NCBI RefSeq assembly: GCF_900129175.1
Contig: NZ_FQUI01000010.1
Span: forward strand, 1 to 57,882
Origin: Marinitoga hydrogenitolerans DSM 16785
GTDB taxonomy: Bacteria > Thermotogota > Thermotogae > Petrotogales > Petrotogaceae
DNA: 57,882 nucleotides
Reading direction: 5' to 3'
Below, one piece after another: positions 55,015 through 57,882 of the stretch. Every line of letters starts with the position of its first letter. Position 1 is the first letter of the stretch. Both the position numbers and the translations under genes were made by a program. Below the pieces are notes generated by a model that made no database searches, was not told the DNA's origin, and was given only the letters and a program-made list of their open reading frames with translations.

Positions 55015-56017
55015 AAAAACTTTTTTTATCTCTTTTATGGTTGTTATTATTGTTACTATATATATAATAAATAAACCTATAAAAATAGGAATAATAGGAA
55101 ATTTTAGTGGTGATGAAACTTTTACAACACAAGATGTGGTAAGAAGTGTGAATTTATTCTTAAGTGAAAACAAACAAGTTAAACTAAAAATATATTATGA
55201 AGACGCCAGCGGTAATCCTGATAGTGCTTTAGTTGCTTATAATAATTTAAAAAAGAAAAATATAAAAATTATACTATTCTCGACAGATTCCACATCATTT
55301 AAACCTATATATCCCTTATTAAAAAAAGATAAGATACTTGGAATAGGTATTTCTATCAGCCATGATTCTTATACCAATGAAGATGATTGGTTTATAAGAG
55401 TTTCTTTAAATAATAAAAACGAACAAAAAAAAATTTCAGATTTTTTAAATAAAAAAACTAAAAAAATTTTAGTAATTAAAAGCTATGAAAATTCTTTATA
55501 TATAAATAATGCTTTTGAAAATTTTAAAAAATTCTATAATGGAGATATTAACTTAATTACTTTAGATAAAATTACATCATCAATAAAAAAAATTAAATCT
55601 CTTTATAATGGCGAAAACTATGCTTATCTATTAATAAACTCTGTTAATAAAACCGTTTTAATTTCAAATCTTTTGAAAAGATTAAATCCTGAGATAAATA
55701 TAATAGTTTTATCCTGGTTTAATGATGATGAAATTACGAACTTATTTGATAATCATAATAATATTTTTTCTCTTACATATTTTCAACAAAACCCTGATTT
55801 CTTAAAAACTTTTAAGAAAAAATATAATAAAAACCCAAATATATATGCTTATCTTACATATGAAACACTGGAAATATTATCTCAAACATTTAAAAATACT
55901 AAAAATAACCCAAAAGATATTAAAAATTATATATTGAATAATTCGTTTACTACTTCATTTGACACTGTTGAATTTGATAAATATGGCGAAATTAAACGCA
56001 CCTTACGGAGTGAATAA
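55007..56017 (+). CDS. Type-1 periplasmic-binding-protein-like protein (LivJ-like)
   Basis: The 336-residue protein has an N-terminal membrane segment (about 5-24) that may stay as an anchor. The rest reads like a type-1 binding fold used by branched-chain amino acid receptors: KIGIIGNFSGD, IYYEDASGNPDSALVAYNNL, FSLTYFQQNPDFLKTFKKKYNKNPNIYAYLTYE. No LivHMGF genes accompany it. Since it is followed after 1 bp by a membrane diguanylate cyclase, it is more likely a sensory partner than a transporter part. ATG 55007 has GTGAGG upstream and overlaps the PLD gene by 8 bp. Confidence 0.75.
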   Translation: MNKKTFFISFMVVIIVTIYIINKPIKIGIIGNFSGDETFTTQDVVRSVNLFLSENKQVKLKIYYEDASGNPDSALVAYNNLKKKNIKIILFSTDSTSFKPIYPLLKKDKILGIGISISHDSYTNEDDWFIRVSLNNKNEQKKISDFLNKKTKKILVIKSYENSLYINNAFENFKKFYNGDINLITLDKITSSIKKIKSLYNGENYAYLLINSVNKTVLISNLLKRLNPEINIIVLSWFNDDEITNLFDNHNNIFSLTYFQQNPDFLKTFKKKYNKNPNIYAYLTYETLEILSQTFKNTKNNPKDIKNYILNNSFTTSFDTVEFDKYGEIKRTLRSE

Positions 56018-56018
56018 T

Positions 56019-57824
56019 GTGAAAAAAATTATTCTATTATTCATTATTATAACATTAACGCAAATTTCTTTGAGCTATACATTAAAAATAGGGGTTTATG
56101 AAAACCCTCCGTTGATGTATGCAGAAGATGGGAAAATCAAAGGAATATTACCTGAAATAATGAATTATATTGCAAAAAAAGAAAAATTTACTCCTCAATA
56201 TGTTTATTTAAATTTTTCTGATGCTTTGGATTATCTCGAAAATGATTTAATAGATATGGTATTGGGAGCTGGATATACGAAAGAAAGAGATAAAATATTT
56301 GAATATAATTCCGTTCCATTATACGATACTTATGGTAAGATTTTTACGAATAAGCATACGAAGATACAAAATTTTATAGATTTGAAACATAAAAAAATTG
56401 GCGTTATAAAAGATGATATTTTTTATACAGGTGAAAAAGGTTTAAAAAATATAAATGAAATGCTTGACTTAGATATTAACTTTATTGAATTTAATACACA
56501 TGAAGAGATGTGTAAATCGTTAAGCAAAAATGAAATAGATGCTGGATTGCTTAATTATTACTCTGGAATAACTTTATACAAAAAATATAATTTAGTAGAA
56601 ACACCTATTTCCTTTTATATAATCAATGCTTATATCATATATCATAAAAAAAGTTTAAAGGATATAATTCAAAAAATAGATATTGAATTGAGTGAATTAA
56701 AAGCTAATAAAAATTCCATATATTATACAGTAACAAACAAATATATTTTCAATTTTAAATTTCCAACATGGATTAAATTATTTGTATTTTTTTCTTTAAT
56801 AATTTTAATTTCATTATCTTTTATAATATTATTAATGAGAAACATTATTCAAAAAAGAACCATAGAATTAAAAAAACAAATTGAAATTACAAAATCTAAA
56901 AATGAAGAATTAAGATTTTTGTTAGATTCCCTTGAAGCATATACAAGAGAGTTACAATTCACAAAAGAAAAATTAGAAAAATCCGAAACCTTATTAAAAG
57001 CCATTATAGAAAATAGTCAGGATGGCATTTTATTTGTCGATAAAAAACTCAATATAATACTGGCAAATTCTGTCTTTAAAAAATGGACAAAAAGAGACTT
57101 TAAAAAAGAATTAAAAGAAGGAGATAATCTAAAAGATGTTTTTAAAGGAGAAAACCTGTTTTTTAAAGAAATCGAGATTGCTATAAAAGAAAAAAGAAAG
57201 TTCTTTGTAGAAAAGGAAATAAAAAGATTTGATGGAAGCAAATATTGGGTAAGCAATAGTTACTATCCAATTTTCCAAAGCAAAGAAATACAAGGTATAG
57301 CTTTAATTAGCAGAGATATTACAAAATCTAAAAAGAATGAATTAGTTTTGCAAAAAATGGCTCATTTTGATTCTTTAACAAATGTTTATAATAGACATGC
57401 TGGATTTCAATTATTAAATGAAATCATATCTTTATCCAAAAGAAACGGTATTCCTGTTACTATAGGTTTTATAGATGTAGACAACTTAAAAAACATAAAT
57501 GATACTTATGGTCACTTTGAAGGTGATAAATCATTAAAAATCATAGCAAATACTATAAAAAAACATATTAGAGAATCTGATATTGTTGCAAGATATGGCG
57601 GAGATGAGTTTTTTATAGGTTTATACAATTGCAGATTAGAAAATGCTCGGAGACTTGAAAAAAATATAGCAAAAGAGCTGAAAAAACTTAGTGAAAAAAA
57701 TAAGATTAATTACAGTGTTAGCTTTGGCTTCATAGAATATAATCATTCAGAAACACTTGATTCGATAATATCCAAAGCTGATGAAATTATGTATAAAAAC
57801 AAGAGAAAAAAGAAGAAGCTCTAA
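56019..57824 (+). CDS. Membrane diguanylate cyclase with periplasmic SBP_bac_3 sensor and PAS
   Basis: The 601-residue protein has a signal peptide, then an amino-acid-type solute-binding domain (about 19-225: LKIGVYENPPLMYAEDGKIKG, DMVLGAGYTKERDKIFEY). A membrane helix follows (about 232-258), then a coiled coil, a PAS domain (about 312-425, ending SRDITKSK) and a GGDEF domain. GGDEF is at 527-531, with the inhibitory RESD five residues upstream. A periplasmic ligand should control cyclic-di-GMP synthesis. The start is GTG 56019, behind ACGGAGTG; earlier in-frame codons lie inside the previous gene. Confidence 0.92.
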   Translation: MKKIILLFIIITLTQISLSYTLKIGVYENPPLMYAEDGKIKGILPEIMNYIAKKEKFTPQYVYLNFSDALDYLENDLIDMVLGAGYTKERDKIFEYNSVPLYDTYGKIFTNKHTKIQNFIDLKHKKIGVIKDDIFYTGEKGLKNINEMLDLDINFIEFNTHEEMCKSLSKNEIDAGLLNYYSGITLYKKYNLVETPISFYIINAYIIYHKKSLKDIIQKIDIELSELKANKNSIYYTVTNKYIFNFKFPTWIKLFVFFSLIILISLSFIILLMRNIIQKRTIELKKQIEITKSKNEELRFLLDSLEAYTRELQFTKEKLEKSETLLKAIIENSQDGILFVDKKLNIILANSVFKKWTKRDFKKELKEGDNLKDVFKGENLFFKEIEIAIKEKRKFFVEKEIKRFDGSKYWVSNSYYPIFQSKEIQGIALISRDITKSKKNELVLQKMAHFDSLTNVYNRHAGFQLLNEIISLSKRNGIPVTIGFIDVDNLKNINDTYGHFEGDKSLKIIANTIKKHIRESDIVARYGGDEFFIGLYNCRLENARRLEKNIAKELKKLSEKNKINYSVSFGFIEYNHSETLDSIISKADEIMYKNKRKKKKL

Positions 57825-57833
57825 GCTTCTTCT
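57811..57833 (+). terminator. Possible terminator after the SBP-GGDEF gene
   Basis: AGAAGAAGCT-cta-AGCTTCTTCT forms a 10-bp stem overlapping the stop codon at 57822-57824. The following sequence is AT-rich but has only a weak T-run. Confidence 0.5.
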
Positions 57834-57882
57834 AAATATCGAAATTTTTACTTTGCTATTACATTACATTTCTAATTTTTCT

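Noticed and set aside
55959-56018. Longer N-terminus for the SBP-GGDEF protein
   Set aside because: The extra codons lie inside the previous gene and hide the signal peptide that starts at GTG 56019.

Overview
The window is AT-rich bacterial DNA with strong Shine-Dalgarno sites, short intergenic gaps and mostly operon-like gene strings. Gene content suggests an anaerobic, probably marine and thermophilic bacterium of the phylum Thermotogota, most like Marinitoga or another member of Petrotogaceae: pyruvate phosphate dikinase, formate-THF ligase with FolD, a complete V/A-type ATPase, an iron ABC importer, and outer-membrane genes. This placement is inference from gene content and base composition; no rRNA is present. 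No rRNA, tRNA, CRISPR array or prophage was seen.

Region by region. 1-355: right end of an ISL3-like insertion sequence with the tail of its transposase. 419-5508 (-): envelope operon (RND/MMPL pump, LolA-like protein, outer-membrane barrel), divergent from a zinc-ribbon gene that looks like a domesticated transposase; a perfect 19-bp direct repeat lies in the shared promoter region. 6541-8223 (-): NCS2 purine permease behind a guanine-class purine riboswitch with terminator and antiterminator. 8302-9972 (-): HD-GYP sensor. 10261-12723: fhs-folD one-carbon operon. 12731-13769 (-): split chromate-type transporter pair. 13925-21151: deoD, a PAS-PAS-GAF-GGDEF protein, ABC-F ATPase, GH13 amylase-like enzyme, STAS protein, glutaredoxin. 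21197-22549 (-): glnA. 22767-30235: Ig-like lipoprotein, orphan binding protein, MazG, phosphoesterase, gpsA, ppdK. 30322-33323 (-): phosphoesterase, a ParB-like/BMP fusion, and two small ORFs, one frameshifted at an A7 run. 33667-36924: ferric iron ABC importer. 36998-44007 (-): sugar phosphomutase, MoaD-like protein, a GGDEF gene broken by an in-frame stop, amidohydrolase, phosphoesterase, dihydrolipoyl dehydrogenase. 44272-52622: nine-gene V/A-ATPase operon (H-C-I-K-F-E-A-B-D). 52623-53028: a near-consensus promoter running straight into a terminator, then a 190-bp nested inverted-repeat element. 53029-57824: methylglyoxal synthase, a PAQR/hemolysin III protein, and a periplasmic PLD-like / binding protein / SBP-PAS-GGDEF set.

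Themes. Cyclic-di-GMP signalling is dense: three GGDEF proteins (one disrupted), each retaining the RxxD inhibitory site, and one HD-GYP protein. Purine salvage appears as riboswitch, permease, DeoD and possibly the BMP fusion. The most unusual items are the structured element before mgsA, the ParB-BMP fusion with its small ORFs, the 19-bp repeats beside the transposase-like regulator, and the promoter-terminator cassette behind the ATPase operon.
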